64,000 nt of DNA from Cloeon dipterum (Eukaryota; Arthropoda; Insecta; Ephemeroptera; Baetidae). Shown piece after piece: positions 49,801 through 62,644 of this stretch. The notes under the pieces are model-generated. The model ran no database searches. It worked only from the letters and a program-made list of their open reading frames with translations, and was not told where the DNA came from. Both the position numbers and the translations under genes were made by a program. The DNA is taken from positions 34,741,681 through 34,805,680 of the forward strand of contig NC_088786.1 of assembly GCF_949628265.1 (NCBI RefSeq), read 5' to 3'. The first letter of the stretch is position 1. The number at the start of each line of letters is the position of its first letter.

Positions 49801-52800
49801 GTCTCCGGTCGAGGTGGTGGCGTTTACGTTGGCCCCCACCGTCAGCAGGTAGCGCGCCAGGTCAATGTGCCCCTCCTGCGACGCTTCCATCAGAGGCGTG
49901 GACGCGCCCGCCTCGATGTCAGCACCGGCCTTGATTAGGAATTCAGACACCTCAACAAAACCACCGCAGCATGCCAATGTCAGAGCAGTTTCTTGAGTTT
50001 CCTCTGTTTGAGCGTTGATGTTGGCTCCTGGAGACGGTTGATTGTTAATAATTCCGTAAATAGAAAATGCTGAAAAATAAATGAATTACCTTGTCCCAAG
50101 AGTAGAGCTACCATTTCGTCGTGCCCTTCTCTTGCCGCTTCCATCAACGGGGTGTAGCCTTCGTCATTAACCTCCTCAATGTTTGCTCCTCTTTCAATGA
50201 GTAGAAGGGCCAGGTCAACATGACCACCACACGCTGCCAGGGTGAGTGGTGATTCAAAGCTATCAGTTGGCATATTCACCTGTTGAAAATAGAGCACTTG
50301 TTCGTTGAATCATCCTTTGAATTGATTCATAAATGGGAGAGAATGTATGAATCCAACTGGTCTTAACCGCCAACTGAGTCATAAAAATCTAGCTTATGAA
50401 AGCCACAATTTTGCCAGGTCTGACTACTAAATTTTTACTTCCACCATCAGCCACGAAAGCCCCGGCAATCGTACTCCTTTTTGTTTGTGAGTCACAAGAA
50501 ATTATTTAAAGCAAAGATTTTCCTCTAAATAATGAGGGAGAAATAAAAAGATAATTTATTACTCATCAAAAACTAATATTGGGGCTATTTGACTTCACTC
50601 TCCAGTGTAAATTTTAGCACGGTGTTTGCCAAAAGTAATGAATGCCCTTTCTCACTTTCTTTTCCTTTGACTAATTAATTATTTGAGATGCATTGTGAGA
50701 TTTGTATTTTAACAAGTGAGAATGAACAAATATATATAAATGCCATCCTCAAGTGAAATTTCAAAATCAATTATTACACACATGTTAAAATTTCGAAAAT
50801 TTCCGTTAATTCCTGCAGTGATGACCTTTTTCCATTTAGCATAGGTTAGGAAAATGGTATATACATTTGTAGTAATAGTGATGACAGTCATACAATTTTA
50901 AACAAAATATTTTTTCAAGTAGCATTTTGTCAATATGCTTAGGCTTGACAAACCAATAAAATCAAATGCTTGGTTGTTTGCACATGAATCAAAGGAATAA
51001 CCAGCGTAATCCCGTTTGTTGATAAAAGCATTTTAATATTTAAACAAAAGGTTGGCATTTAAACTGATCCACAGAGTGAGGGGAAAGCATTCAATTGATC
51101 AATTATTACTCGGTCCGAACTCAATTAAATCCGCGGCGAATCGCTGTTCTCGCGAGACGCGACGCAAGACGGGCAACTTGATTGAGTGCAGCAGTCGCCA
51201 CGGCGCTGGCACTGTGCGAGTGTGAGAAGGCATTCTCGTTCCCCTGTTGCTTTGCCGCCGCTCCAAAACTTCAAGGTCGCGGCGTGACCCACAATGCATT
51301 TTTGTTAAGCGTTGGGGGAGGTAGACGAGGGGAATTGCCGACGAATCAAACCAAATCCCGAATTTACGAGCGCGTCCGCGAGGGTGGAGGCGGTCCATTG
51401 TGCGGGCAGGAAAAAAACCGAGTGACGGAGGAATGCACAAATTGCTCCAAATCCGCGTGTACCGTTTCTGATGCGAGCGAGCGAGAGAGCGCGCCAATTC
51501 TAGCTGGAAAACGCGGCTTTAACTGTCCGCTGCGGCGGACAGCGGTAATTGGTAGATGAATGCATTTGTGTAGCAGCGGGTTAATGACCCTCGCGAACAA
51601 AACGAGAGTTGCGCTATGATCGAGGAAAGGAAGGCATAGCGGCGTCAAGTTCCGTGACGTCACGCGCCTGGATTGTTAACCGAGATTTGCAAGGAAGGCG
51701 TGTGTGTGTGTGTGCGGCGGCGGCTCCTCTGACGACTACACAGACGCTCGCGCGATCAATAGGTTTGCGTTGGGGCGCGAGTAGTTTTCTATCGTCTTTT
51801 CTCACACACACACTGTCAAGTGTCTGTGGGAAAATTTATTCCGTCCGGTGTGCGCCAGACATGTCTCTCTCTCGCTTCGCATCTCGCGCGCGCCACTCCG
51901 CGAATTTAGTGCGCCAGTCAGACGAGCGCAAAAAATCAATATTTTAATTAGCCGGCACATTGCGAACAGTATTGATTGAGCCAAATGGGGCATAACGGCC
52001 GGCGCGCATTTTAGCTATTCTCATTATATTAGAGACAAAACCGAATATGCAGCCACACCCACGGTTTGCTGCAACGTGCTGCGCGTTGAAACAAACCGGT
52101 GTGCTCCAAGAAAAGCACACAATCACGAGAAATAATAGGCAAATTTTATTAAATTGCTAAATTTGTCACTCATTGCACGTACGATGAGAGAAATCCTATC
52201 TCAATAACTTGGGGGTATTATTGATTTGACTGGCTTTGAATAATTTTGTTACTCGATCCGCGAAATCAATACCTCAATGCATCAAGTTTGGATTGATTAT
52301 GAGCAATTCTTTCAATGGCTTTCTTGATTTCAATCAGTTTTAACACGCTAATGCACAAATAAGCGAGCTGTAAACTGACCTGTGCCCCTGAGTCCAGCAA
52401 CAACCTGGCAACCTCGACGTGTCCATCCATTGACGCTTCCATCAAGGCCGTATGCATTTCATCCGTTTTGTGCTCCTGCGGGCAGAGGAACAACGAAACA
52501 AGTTTTAAAAATTGTTCAATTGATAGGTTGAATGTAATTACTTGATCTGCTCCAGCAGCCAAAAGAAAGCGGACCATTTCTAGGTGGCCTTTGTAGCAAG
52601 CTAGGGTGAGGGCGGATTCTTTGAACTCATTGGAGTGCGTGTTTATCCCGGCGCCGTTATCCAGCAAAATCTTGGCTACGTTCACGTAGCCGGCGCTCGC
52701 GGCCTCCATCAAGGGCGTGTGCCCATTCTCATTGTGGTCCTCCACGTTGGCATGTGACTTCAGAAGGATTTCAACGACTTCTAGGTGGCCGCCAGCACAA

Positions 52801-55575
52801 GCATACATCAAAGGTGTATTTCCTGCAGGATGTGAGTTTAAAAAATGTCGCTTCTCTTTCAATCTAGTTGCGAACCTGTGGACGATTGTGCATTGACGTC
52901 GGCACCATTGTCAATGAGCAGCTGGACAATGTCTGCATGGCCTGCCGAGGCTGCCTCCATGAGAGGCGTGCAGTCTCCTTTGATTCCTCTGTCCTCGACC
53001 CCCGCGCTCATCGCCAAAAGGACCTGCAAAATTCGTGACGATATAACCTTTGCTGCTCACCTTTTTGTTTACACGTCGAGACTCTCTTCGGGAAATTCGT
53101 TTTTACACACCTGGGCAAGCTCTAGGTACCCCGCTGAGCAGGCTAGGGAAAGCAGACTCTCGCCTTCCTCGGTTGTTTCGTTTACACTTCGCCCTTCTGA
53201 AAGCAACTTCCTGACGGTGCAAACATCACCGCCGGAGCAAGCTTCAACCAGTGATCTAAATGGGACATTAGAACCACAATATGTCACATGCAGCACTTGT
53301 TAAAGCAGTTTATTGACGTAAAAAAGCTAGCATAATTCATTAATGGTTTAGTGTTAGACAGCATATTCCAGCACCAGAATATATGCCATTGATGAATTAC
53401 ATGATTGTGTAAAAATTACTAGTGAAAATTATTGGGTTGCAAGCAACGGTGCATGAAGTGGGGATTGATCCGAACAAAAAGCCGCGAGTTTCGACAAATA
53501 AGTTAGCGTTTGAGCACTGCCTGACTCTGGTGCTGCCTGAGAGAATGTGACTTGAAAAAAAACCCAAACCAAGCAAACTACTCTTGCACCCCCTCTTACC
53601 TGGTTTCCTGCTGCGGCGCTCTGGGGTTGTCGTGGCGCATTCTGGTGAGGGCTGCCGCCGCTTCGTCCAGTGCGCAGGAAACGCTTGATGTCAGGCGTCT
53701 CAAAACCTCAGGGTCTGCGAGCGCCTTTCCATCAGAAGAGGATAGCTTACTTATACCTGCATTGGGAAGAGAAGAAATTAGAGCCGTTCCCGCACTTTGG
53801 ATATGATTTTGGTTTCTTGTCCTTGAACTGGAGAGGGCACTTTTTAACAGAACCAATAAACATTCGCACGCGCAATAAGGTCGTCAGGAATCCCACGCCA
53901 TTCAACCTCCGCATTAAGTAATTTACTTTTATAAACCAGTAATAAATATGAAAGTGTGCCTCCCTAAATAAATTGATCTTACGCAATTAATGCAATGCTG
54001 CTCTTATTGAATCGAAATAAAAAAATCACTATTTCAATGACAGAATAATATTTTTTACATTTAGTTGAAATTAGAAGGTAATTATTGGCATTTACCAGCT
54101 GCTTCTAGCAGTGCCTCCAGTCTGGCTTGTGTTTCAGGATCCACTGTTCTTTCATGGTGTTCCGAGTCTTCTGGCAACGACGCGTTCCTCTCAAGGTATT
54201 TTTCGGAGGTCTTGCACAAATCTTCGAAATCATTGTTTTCTATCACAAAGGAGCTCACCTGCGGGGAAAGAATAATATGAGTCAAATTATTGTGTTCATT
54301 AACTATGTCAGAAATGAGGCAAAACAAATAAAATGCAGGTACCTGCATGAGAAAATGATAACCTAATTTAAAGGAAATAATAATGCTGCTATATAGTTTG
54401 AATTATTTTTTACTTTAAAGAAGGACAAGTACTTAAAATAATTTTAATTTATTTTTAATAGTGGCGACGATTTGCATGAAAATTTTGTATTTGATATTAA
54501 ATAGAAATTATGCACAGGAAGTGTTGTTCGAGGCAATTGAACGCGATAAGGGATCAGGCATGAAATGAAGCAGAGTTTTCTCCGCGAGTCGGTAGACGAG
54601 GGGGACGATGCCAGCAACCACGTTGATTAGATTACAGGTGCAAAACAGGACGGGGGAGCATCAGCAGAGCGCCGTGCATCCGTCCGACCGTTAATGTGTA
54701 GTGCGCGTAATTTTCCCCGTGCTAGATATTTTTGCGAGCGCGCTGCGCCCTCCCCCCGCCTGCCTTTCCACCCCCGAGCCGATAGGCGCTCTTCGAGTCA
54801 CTCTCGGCATTATTTCTTGGTGGGGAAAAAAAGGCGGAAAGGTGCATTGTGCGTGTTCCAGTCACGACACGAGCATGGAAAAAGTGAAGAATCAATCCTC
54901 GGATGGCGCGGCCTAATTGGCCTCCCCGAACCCCTATAGTAGGGCCAGGATGCACGTTCGGCGATTGTATGCACACTTCCTGCACTTGAAAGGCCCAATC
55001 CGGCGGCGGCCGATGGATAACAAATAAATATACCACGTCCCCACTCGCCTGTCCCAATATACACCCGTGAGCGGCCACTTCGATTCGAGCATGCATGCGC
55101 CATCGTGTGGGTATCGCCACCGCCGCTCCCGAGCCGCAGCAACCCTTCACACGGACTAACCACCGGCCCTCGTGTTCGAGACACGTCTCCGAACCACAAA
55201 ATGATCAAAGTGCAGCGAAATGCGGGGTTTTTGCGGCCGTGCGGCCACAAGATGTCTCTAGACTATTACACTTGCTTCCATTGGCAAGTCGCGAGCGCAA
55301 CCTCGAGGCCACTCTGTATTTTTATTTCGGCACGGATGCGAGTTAGACAATCAGTTGCTCACCTCCGAAACATCGTCTTCTTCCTCGCTATCGGACGAGC
55401 TTGTGGTTGGCATGAAGTTACTGTAATTGTTCTCGTCGGATTTCCTCGGGCTCGATCCTGACGATTGGGGAGTTGACGAGAGTTTCCCGTAGTCGCGTTC
55501 AGCACTTACTTTCTCAACTTTTTGTCCATCAGACTGGCTATTCTTTGCGACGTTCGGCATTTTGACACTCTTCAT
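37637..55575 (-). CDS. ANKHD1: Mask: multiple ankyrin repeats, single KH-domain protein
   Basis: A very large scaffold. By family knowledge it is a Yorkie/YAP co-factor in Hippo signalling and acts in receptor tyrosine kinase signalling. Coding exons: 55575-55363, 54258-54096, 53756-53600, 53255-53111, 53023-52876, 52822-52542, 52475-52380, 50279-50090, 50027-49510, 49432-48622, 48110-47697, 47610-46931, 46875-46638, 46052-45618, 45505-45326, 45269-44904, 44811-43362, 43309-43217, 43072-42902, 42480-41496, 39795-39077, 38940-38289, 37933-37736 and 37660-37637. All 24 join in frame (3108 aa). About 15 ankyrin repeats occupy residues ~178-680 and 10 more ~1500-1840. Next come a Lys/Glu coiled coil (ARRRERKKKKK) and one KH domain at ~2200-2250 with the GxxG loop in VIGRAGSNI. 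Low-complexity linkers separate these. It ends GWTNWSK. Confidence 0.95.
37980..38205 (+). repeat. dispersed repeat family C, copy in the Mask intron before the penultimate exon
   Basis: Begins CAGGGTTGCA and contains TTTTTACCAGTTTCTTGCA, shared with 24550-24900 (inverse) and 39885-40255. It is truncated or diverged at the right. Located in the 355-bp intron between exons 22 and 23. Confidence 0.5.
39398..39478 (+). repeat. 27-bp tandem repeat inside Mask exon 21
   Basis: Three perfect head-to-tail 27-bp units, followed by a 9-base partial unit. On the coding (minus) strand they encode GRPSSHGEI repeated in frame. Exact identity suggests recent expansion and probable length polymorphism. Confidence 0.9.
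39885..40255 (+). repeat. dispersed repeat family C, copy in a Mask intron
   Basis: The longest family C copy. It matches the inverse of 24550-24900 over most of its length: TATCAGTTTCTTGCAGGC, ATTTCTTGCGCAAGAAG and GTGGTGAAAAAAACGG. Located in the 1.7-kb intron between Mask exons 20 and 21. Confidence 0.65.
40810..40896 (+). repeat. (CT)n microsatellite in a Mask intron
   Basis: A degenerate CATTCT run leads into an uninterrupted CT dinucleotide tract of about 50 bp. Non-coding. Confidence 0.9.
50280..52379. other. large Mask intron with a CpG-rich island
   Basis: The intron between Mask exons 7 and 8. The part at about 51110-51950 is GC- and CpG-rich, with a GT run near 51700-51715. No coding exon with proper splice sites was found in it. 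It may be an internal promoter. Confidence 0.4.
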
Positions 55576-56559
55576 TGCCCTGCGATCATTGGTAGTGGTT
55601 CATAAAGACACTTGAATCACCTTTAAACGTGCTAATTTTCGTGGTTTAGTCGCTTACAAATATAACCATCACTCTCCCGAGATGTGACCCGCCATGTCTG
55701 TTAATATGGCGCAGGCACCCGGATGCCAAAATGAGGGAATGGAAGAGAGCCTACACCGGTGCTACCATCTAGAGGTTACCGGCCGCCACTAGAGTCAGTG
55801 GTATTCTACACCCGCTCACGTAGACCAGCCATCTGGCGCGAAAGTTGATACTGACTGAAAAAGCCCGGCCAAAAGGCTCGCGACAACCCCGTTGGAAGGG
55901 TTAAGTCCGAATAGCTGGAAGAATTTGACAAACTTGACTTAAAAATTTGCACAGAGACATTGCAAATTTTAAAATAGTTAAATTTTATTGACATTTTTAG
56001 GATTTACAGGCTAAATTTTAATAGCATAATATTATATTATTATAAATGACAACACATCACTTATTTTATTACGTAACCAGTTGTATGCAATAAAGTGAAA
56101 AACCTTGACTTAATTTAAAGAATAAATTTGGCATTATTATGCAACTCTAAAAGGATGCTCACAGTCATACAATAACGCCTTAAGCGTGATTGAGGAATAG
56201 CAAGAATGATTATAAAAAAATGTAATCAATATAACTTATGTAACACAAATAGACATCTACTGAGCCAGGCGACTCACTGTCAGCCGGTCCTTTCTCGAAG
56301 CGCCAGCCGTTGACCTTTTTTATCGGCTGAGCCGCGCCAGCCAGCCAGCCACCCATAATTTTTATTTTTATCATTTTTTCATTTCACGTGTGCCTCCAAG
56401 TTAAAAAAGTTTCGCGCCGCGTTCTCTTGTTTCAAGGAAATTTTTTCTCAAGTAGGACATATTATCATATACTCAGTAAGTCCATTGTCTTAAAAAAAAA
56501 CGTTGTTTTTCGTGTTAGTTGCAAATTTATGCAGCTCGATCGCAAGCAGTGTTCGCTAA
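55576..56559. other. Mask upstream region
   Basis: Sequence just upstream of the Mask start is moderately GC-rich up to about 55800 and then AT-rich. It presumably carries the Mask 5' UTR and promoter. No other gene was seen. Confidence 0.4.
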
Positions 56560-56905
56560 ACCAATTTTTTTTTTTCAGAAAACCCCCCACTGAAGTGCTT
56601 AAAACAGTTTTAAGCGGCTTTTTATGCAATTTTGCGCATATTTTTATGGGAGATCAAAAATTCTCATGATGGATAACCGAAAATTGGAATTTTTACAAAA
56701 TCAGTATAAAATCCACTGATGGTTTGACTAAAGAGACTGAATATTTTATTTCAAATCTTCAATCATCATAACTTTCCAAATTTTCAGCTTTTTACGGCGC
56801 GAAATATGGCTTTTTTGGGGTTTAATTCGGGAAAAAGGCGGTAAACCCCAAAACTCAGGTGGTATTGCCAGCTGATTTTTTGTACATTGCGAAATTGACA
56901 AACAT
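56560..56905 (-). repeat. dispersed repeat family B, diverged copy
   Basis: Inverse orientation relative to 59091-59375. It shares the TCTCATGATGGATAACC-like block and the run ending AACTCAGGTGGTATTGCCAGCTG, equivalent to CAGCTGG...CCACC in the reference element. Boundaries are uncertain. Confidence 0.55.
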
Positions 56906-57099
56906 TGTAACATTTTATGAAAACCGATTTCCCACCTAATTCGCTTCTTTTATCTGAAAAATTCATTGCTCCTACATTCTTAAAATAAACTTAAATTATG
57001 ATCATTTGAAAGGAAAAACACAAATGTATTACAAAAATCTTCATTAACCTTAACTTTGTCGTCTAATTTATAGCATAAAACACAACTTATAGCTTACCA

Positions 57100-57460
57100 G
57101 GGTTCACCAATTTTGTAATGTGCAAAATCGATCGAGCCACTGATTTTTGCGTATAAAACCATCGGAAAAATCCACCAGTTTTAGATTTTTCTGCATTTTT
57201 TTCCGAAAAAGTCGCGTCAATAGAGTCAGAAATTTCGAAAAATTACGATGACCACACAAAGTGTTAAAATTTTCGGTCTTTTGGTGAAACCAGTGGCTTT
57301 TTTTACTGCTTTTCTAAAAATCCCTTTTTTTTAGTTGAAGCATCATGATAATTTTTTTTAATAAAAATGCATAAAATGTTTCGCAAAAAAACGCAAAAAT
57401 TTAGTTTTTTTGCAATTCAGTGTTTTTCCCGGAAAAATACGGGATTGTGGGATCTCTGCA
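57100..57460 (+). repeat. dispersed repeat family B, diverged copy
   Basis: Begins CAGGGTTCACCAATTTTG and contains TTTTGGTGAAACCAGTGGC, as in 59091-59375 and the inverse of 31550-31855. The right end is eroded. No ORF. Confidence 0.65.
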
Positions 57461-58247
57461 GTTACAGCGTGTTACAATTAAGTTTTGAGTTGCGAATTTT
57501 GAGTTATGCAGCCTTTAAAAGCACATGAGCCGGCTGCAAGCCAGCCGCCAGCTGAGCCGACGAAATTTGCCAGCCAGCCGCCGATGTCTGTATTGACGGC
57601 TCGGAGCCGGAAAGCCGCTGCCGATCAAATGTGGGTGGCTCAGTTGTCTAAACACAAAATATTTTTTTTTTATTTCTGCTTTGAACTCAATGAGAAAAAC
57701 GTGATTTAACTAAAAATATTATAGTACCAACAATAAAATGCTCTATCCATTAGACCGCACTAATCGATAAGGATCTCTAGAAATAATAAACATTTTATGT
57801 GTTGTTAATTGTCAATATTGGACTGGCTTATTCATGTTTGAATACATATTAATGCATAAATATTATAAAGACTCTGTCTTAAAGCGCATTTATTTACATA
57901 CCCTCAAAGGGGCTATAGCTGCATCTAACGCGGCCCGCAACGGCATGCCGCGCGGTCTGGCTATGCGTGTTTGAAGGATGATCTGTATCTGTATTCCTGT
58001 GCATTAAAATTTTAAGTGCTTTGTATAACATAACAATTTTGTATCAAGCTAGATCCTCTTTTTTACTAACACAGTGGCATGGGAAACATTTCTGAAAAAA
58101 GGCAAATTTTCTGGTTTGTGCAGTTCAGAATAAAATTTTATTGATTAGAATTTGCGAACCAAAATACCATTATCAACAACAAACTTAACTATATAACAAC
58201 TAAAGGGTCCCGTAAAGTGTGCGTTTTCATGCCAGTTAAAATGCGAT
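57461..58247. other. spacer downstream of ILVBL
   Basis: Contains the ILVBL 3' UTR on the minus strand (TTTATT at 58137-58142). A short segment at about 57735-57762, read on the minus strand (GCGGTCTAATGGATAGAGC), resembles a tRNA D-arm, but no full cloverleaf follows. No gene is called. Confidence 0.4.
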
Positions 58248-61200
58248 TCAAACCGAAATGCTGCCTTCCCTGAACTTTGTTGTGCCAATCAGCGCGTTGA
58301 TCACGACGCTATGGCCTTCGTTATACAACTTGACAGCCTCTTCAAATGTGTCCTTGTTAGACGCAGTAGTGTCGGAGAGCAGGATGCCCTTTCCACCGTA
58401 TCCTTCTGACACAACGTGGTAATCGCAGTGCTAAAATTAAAACAAAATCAGGACTTTTGCGAAAGGGAAATGGAAACCACCTACAGTTAGCTGACAGGCC
58501 ACATTCGTACCAAACATTGGTACTTGCTCTCTGGCGATTTGGGTCCAGCAAGCATCGTTGCCGATGAGCCCGATCACAGGAGCATTGTGCCGGCGGAAGG
58601 TGTCATACTCAGCAATGCTGTAGCCCGACGAACCATCGCCCCAAATAATCCAGACTTGCGAGTTGGGTCGGCATAATTTGGCACCAAGAGCGAATCCGCC
58701 GCCCACTCCAAGAGTCCCGAAGGCTCCAGGATCCAGCCACTGCAGCGGACCCCTTGGTCTGCATATATGAAATGAATATATTTATAGATAACCAGCTTCA
58801 CGCAAGTATAATGGCAGGCTTAAAAAACAAAATGTTCAATTGGTGCGTAATAAAGAAATTATTCATGACCTCTACATTACCTTGAAAATAAATCAATAAA
58901 AAAAATTCAAAGGATATTACAAAAGGAGAGTCAAAGGAAATAACTAGAAGAATGTATTTATGATGTGAGGATGAAGTTAACAATATCAAGCATATTTGAC
59001 ATGAAGTAGTTAATTTCCACTGAATTTTAACAAATCCTGGTTGGTTCCATTCAAATTTTATTTTGAAATAAATAATATTCCCACAAGAACCAGGGTTCAA
59101 CAGTTTTGCAGTGCGCAAAAAACCAGCTGGAAAAATCCACCATTTTTTCGAATTTATCCCCTAAAATGTCACATTTCGAGCCAAAAAATTCAGAAATTTT
59201 GGAAAATTTCGATTACAGATAGAATTTTTGGCCTATTAGTGAAACCAGTGGCATTTTTACTGATTTGTGAAATTCCCTTTTTTGGTCATCCATCATGAGA
59301 ATATTTTATTTCAATAAAAAGTGTTTTGCAATGCAGTGGGTTTCTCCAGAAAATTGTGGGGTTTTGTGAACCCTGACAAGAACGGCCATTTTGCTACCAT
59401 AGAGTTAGGATGCTTTCAATTTATTAAAAAAGAAAACTTGATGAGCTGGAAACTCTCCAAAAAAAAAAAAAAAAAAACAAGAATATCTGCAACGTAAAAA
59501 ACATGGATGCTCAATAGTTACAAAATTACTTAATTCCAGAAATAGGAATTACTGAATTAACTTTAAAATTGTATTTTCTGATAACAGCTTTTGGCCAAAT
59601 ATGAATTTGTCATCCTTCATGGTTTCTGATCTACTCTCCATTTTCCTTTTATGATAAAAAAATTATTTGTTATTAAACGTGGCCTTATATTGTAAATTAC
59701 CGCTTTATGAAACACCCTGGCAACACATTTTTAGTTTTTAAAGCTTTCATGAGGCCAAATAAATTTGTATTTTAAGCGATAACACATAAAAATAATTTTC
59801 AAACCTTAATATATAAGCTGCAGTCCCAACAAAGTCCCCACCGTCAGCAACTAAGATAGCATCGTCAGGCAAAAACTGCTCCAAATCACTCAGGATCTTC
59901 ATAGGGTTCAAATATTTTGTGGCTGGTTCTAGGGACATCTGAAAAACAAAATGCTAATCATGCGGACCAGCACTGTAAATGTAAATTTCAACCCACTTTT
60001 TCATTCTTTTCATCTTTCTTGACATCTCTCTCCTGCAGTCTCGACACCCACGCTGGGTCGCATTTAAAATCATACAAGCACATGCCCAGCTTGTAGACAA
60101 ACAAAGAGGGGTCAGCCTCAACAGCAATGGTAGGCTTCCAAAATATTCCAGCATTCTGTAAAGAGTTGATTTTAGTACTATAAATCTTAGTTAAGATAAA
60201 ACCCACTTTGTGCAGCTGTTCACTATCACGATTGACAGCAATAATGGTCGCAGATTTGCTGAGGGATCTTCCGTACGAGAGGCGGAAGTCGCACACCGCT
60301 CCTGCCAAGAGAATCAGGTCGGCCTCTTTCAACGCGTCTCCTCTGTGGTGCCGCATTTGGATGGAAGACTTTCTGCCAAGCAATCCTCTGGCCATTCCGC
60401 TTAGGTAGCACGGCACTCCCAATGCTTCAAGGGACTTTCTCAAATTTTCAACGCTGTTTGGAGGAAGCAAGGCCTGGCTGCCAATCACGAAAACTGGCTT
60501 CTTGCTTTTCGAAAGAGCCTCGACGCACTTTTGCACTGAAATAAAAGGTTGTTAGAGAATGGAAATCAATCAGCTCAGAACCGCTTACTAGTTGCGTTGT
60601 CAGTCACCAAAGGCTTGATTTCAAATGGATTCGTATCTACAGGTTCCCAGGCGCCAGCAAAAAGATTGCTCAAATAATTGTTCATGTACCTGTTCACAAA
60701 TTCTAAATTATATTAGGTCGGAAAATCAATTTAAATTCCTACATACCAGTTTATAATTTTCCCCATAAGTTTCTTTGAAGCAGGTACATTGAAAAGCTCA
60801 CGTTTGACTAGGTCGTAAGGGTACAAAACATCAAGTGGAAATTCGACAAAAACTGGTCCTAAAGGAGAACATTGGAATTAATACAAAGAAAATTAATTAG
60901 AAACAAGAAGCTTGCCTGGTGTGCCCGATTGAGCCTCATACAGAGCCTTTTTTAGAGTTGGCACAATGTCCCTGACAGTCTTGACAGAAGCGCTGTATTT
61001 GCAAATGGAATGAAACAAGTCAATCTGGTCAATATCTTGCAGAGCCCCTCTGCCCTTCAAAATCCCGGCAGCCGCCCCTCCTGCAGGGCCACCATTAAAC
61101 TATTTTTTAGAGCAGATTTTCCCATTTACAAACCAATTAGCAAGATTGGGGACTCGGCTAGTTGTGCATTCTTGACAGCTGTGACGGTGTTGGTGACTCC

Positions 61201-61692
61201 TGGGCCAGCGGTCACAGCTGCAACGCCTACTGTGCTATTCAGTCTGGCAACTGCATCTGCAGCAAAGACGGCAGACACCTGGAAAGTATAATTTCAGACA
61301 TTTAAAAGCTTTTGACAGTAGAAACTAAATGCACACCTCGTGGCGGGTGTCAATCACTCTGATGCCAGTCTTTTCTGCTGCGACCAAGATTGGTGAGATG
61401 TGGCCACCAGCTAGCGTGAATATGAATTCAACGCCGTGCGCTTTCAGAACTTCAGCAACAAGCTCTCCACCGTGTCTCTTGGAGGTGGTGTCAACCTGTA
61501 CATGAAAAATCAAGTTAAAAACGTCTTCTAGATAAAAGGGTAAAAATTATTTACCTTATGCTTCCACAAATAAATCAGGTTAAGTTTGCTGACGGCCAAT
61601 CCGGCTAATATGCCGATGAACCCAAAAACAAAGAATATCACATTGTAGCAAAGGGAGCAGGAGGTGTCCACGTCTTCTTGAGTTGGATCCAT
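58248..61692 (-). CDS. ILVBL: ILVBL / 2-hydroxyacyl-CoA lyase 2 (ThDP-dependent)
   Basis: A thiamine-diphosphate enzyme of the acetolactate-synthase fold. The animal form is an ER-membrane 2-hydroxyacyl-CoA lyase in fatty-acid alpha-oxidation. Exons: 61692-61555, 61495-61337, 61278-61134, 61080-60916, 60858-60747, 60689-60589, 60535-60207, 60155-59997, 59938-59805, 58758-58485 and 58430-58248 (632 aa, the length I recall for the human protein). An N-terminal membrane segment ([17 protein letters not shown]) is followed by the Pyr domain with the catalytic Glu in DTRHE, then the PP domain with the GDGSSGYS...GLIGND thiamine-binding motif. The fourth intron uses a GC donor (CCAG/GCAAGC at 60914-60915) with a normal AG. 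The last large intron carries a family B MITE. Confidence 0.95.
59091..59375 (+). mobile_element. hAT-like MITE, family B reference copy
   Basis: A 285-bp non-coding element begins CAGGGTTCA and ends TGAACCCTG (perfect 9-bp inverted ends). It is flanked by identical 8-bp duplications, ACAAGAAC at 59083-59090 and 59376-59383. This is the signature of hAT transposition. It lies in the ILVBL intron between 58759 and 59804. Diverged relatives lie at 57100, 56560 and 31550. Confidence 0.88.
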
Positions 61693-62644
61693 CTTTGGAA
61701 AAGAACCCAGAGCACTCAATCACTGCTGTCTTTGGAATGGTGAACTCTTTTATCTTATCTTGAAACAGAAAAAATGTTATTTATAAGTTATCAACGTGCA
61801 TACTCTTATTAATCAATAATCTCAAGCTATGTAATATTCAAATTGAACATTTCAAAGCCATGACACGTTGTTTCGTACAATTTCTTCCAAAATATGTAAT
61901 AACATACGCACAAAAATACATAGTCCAGCTGTTTAAGGAATATTTTTCAATATTCGGTTAGATCAACAAGATTGTGGACTGATGTTATTTAAAATCTAAT
62001 TTTCAAAACAGGTGGGGATTTAATTGTTTGGAATTGAGGAGCTGATTTTCGTATGATACAAACGTCTAAAAGATTTTTTTGGCCAATCACACGTAACTTA
62101 CAAATATGTTTAATTTACTTTTACGGTCCTATTCCTGCGTCAGAATAATTTTGATTTTGACACAAAGGAAAAGCCTCGCAGTCCAGTTGCAAAGTTGGTC
62201 TCGGCTCTCGGTCAGTCAGTCGGACTTAGGACTACGACCGCCTTAGCGCTGCAAATTAAAACTGAAACATGTGATTTTGATTTGGTCATGTTGCCAACAT
62301 AATAAAATAAAATAATGGTAAAACATTTTTATTACGAGTGCTTTTTTATTTTTACATCAACCTTCTACCTAAGAATCATGTCATTTTTAAATATATTTTA
62401 CATTAAAAATAATATCTATATTTTGATTCAGAGAGAAAAATTATAAATAATAAAATTCCAAATTATTAAAGTTTTGTTTATAGCCCTGCAATTTTGCTGA
62501 CAAGCCGTAACAACTATTGGTTACGCCCACTTACAGCGAGGTGAAGGTGTGCTTCACGTGTGATTTGAGTGGTTTGCATTAAATTTGTCGACGTTATTTA
62601 TTATTCTCCATTTAATCACCCAATCGGCTAATAAGTGTCTGAAA
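61693..62644. promoter_or_regulatory. shared ILVBL/FARSB divergent promoter region
   Basis: The start codons of two divergent genes are 950 bp apart, with AT-rich DNA and no ORF between. It presumably contains both promoters. The stretch at 62170-62240 is the GC-richest and could be one initiation site. No specific motif was fixed. Confidence 0.45.

Noticed and set aside
51099..51663. Several 100-130-codon ORFs in the Mask intron
   Set aside because: They overlap each other on both strands in a CpG-rich stretch and none has splice sites or family similarity.
57735..57765. tRNA-like sequence on the minus strand
   Set aside because: Only a D-arm-like stretch is present. No acceptor stem, anticodon arm and T-arm can be fitted, so it is at most a fragment.
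59459..59478. Poly-A run that might mark a retrotransposed copy
   Set aside because: No retro-copy, target duplication or upstream coding remnant is next to it. It is treated as a simple homopolymer in an intron.
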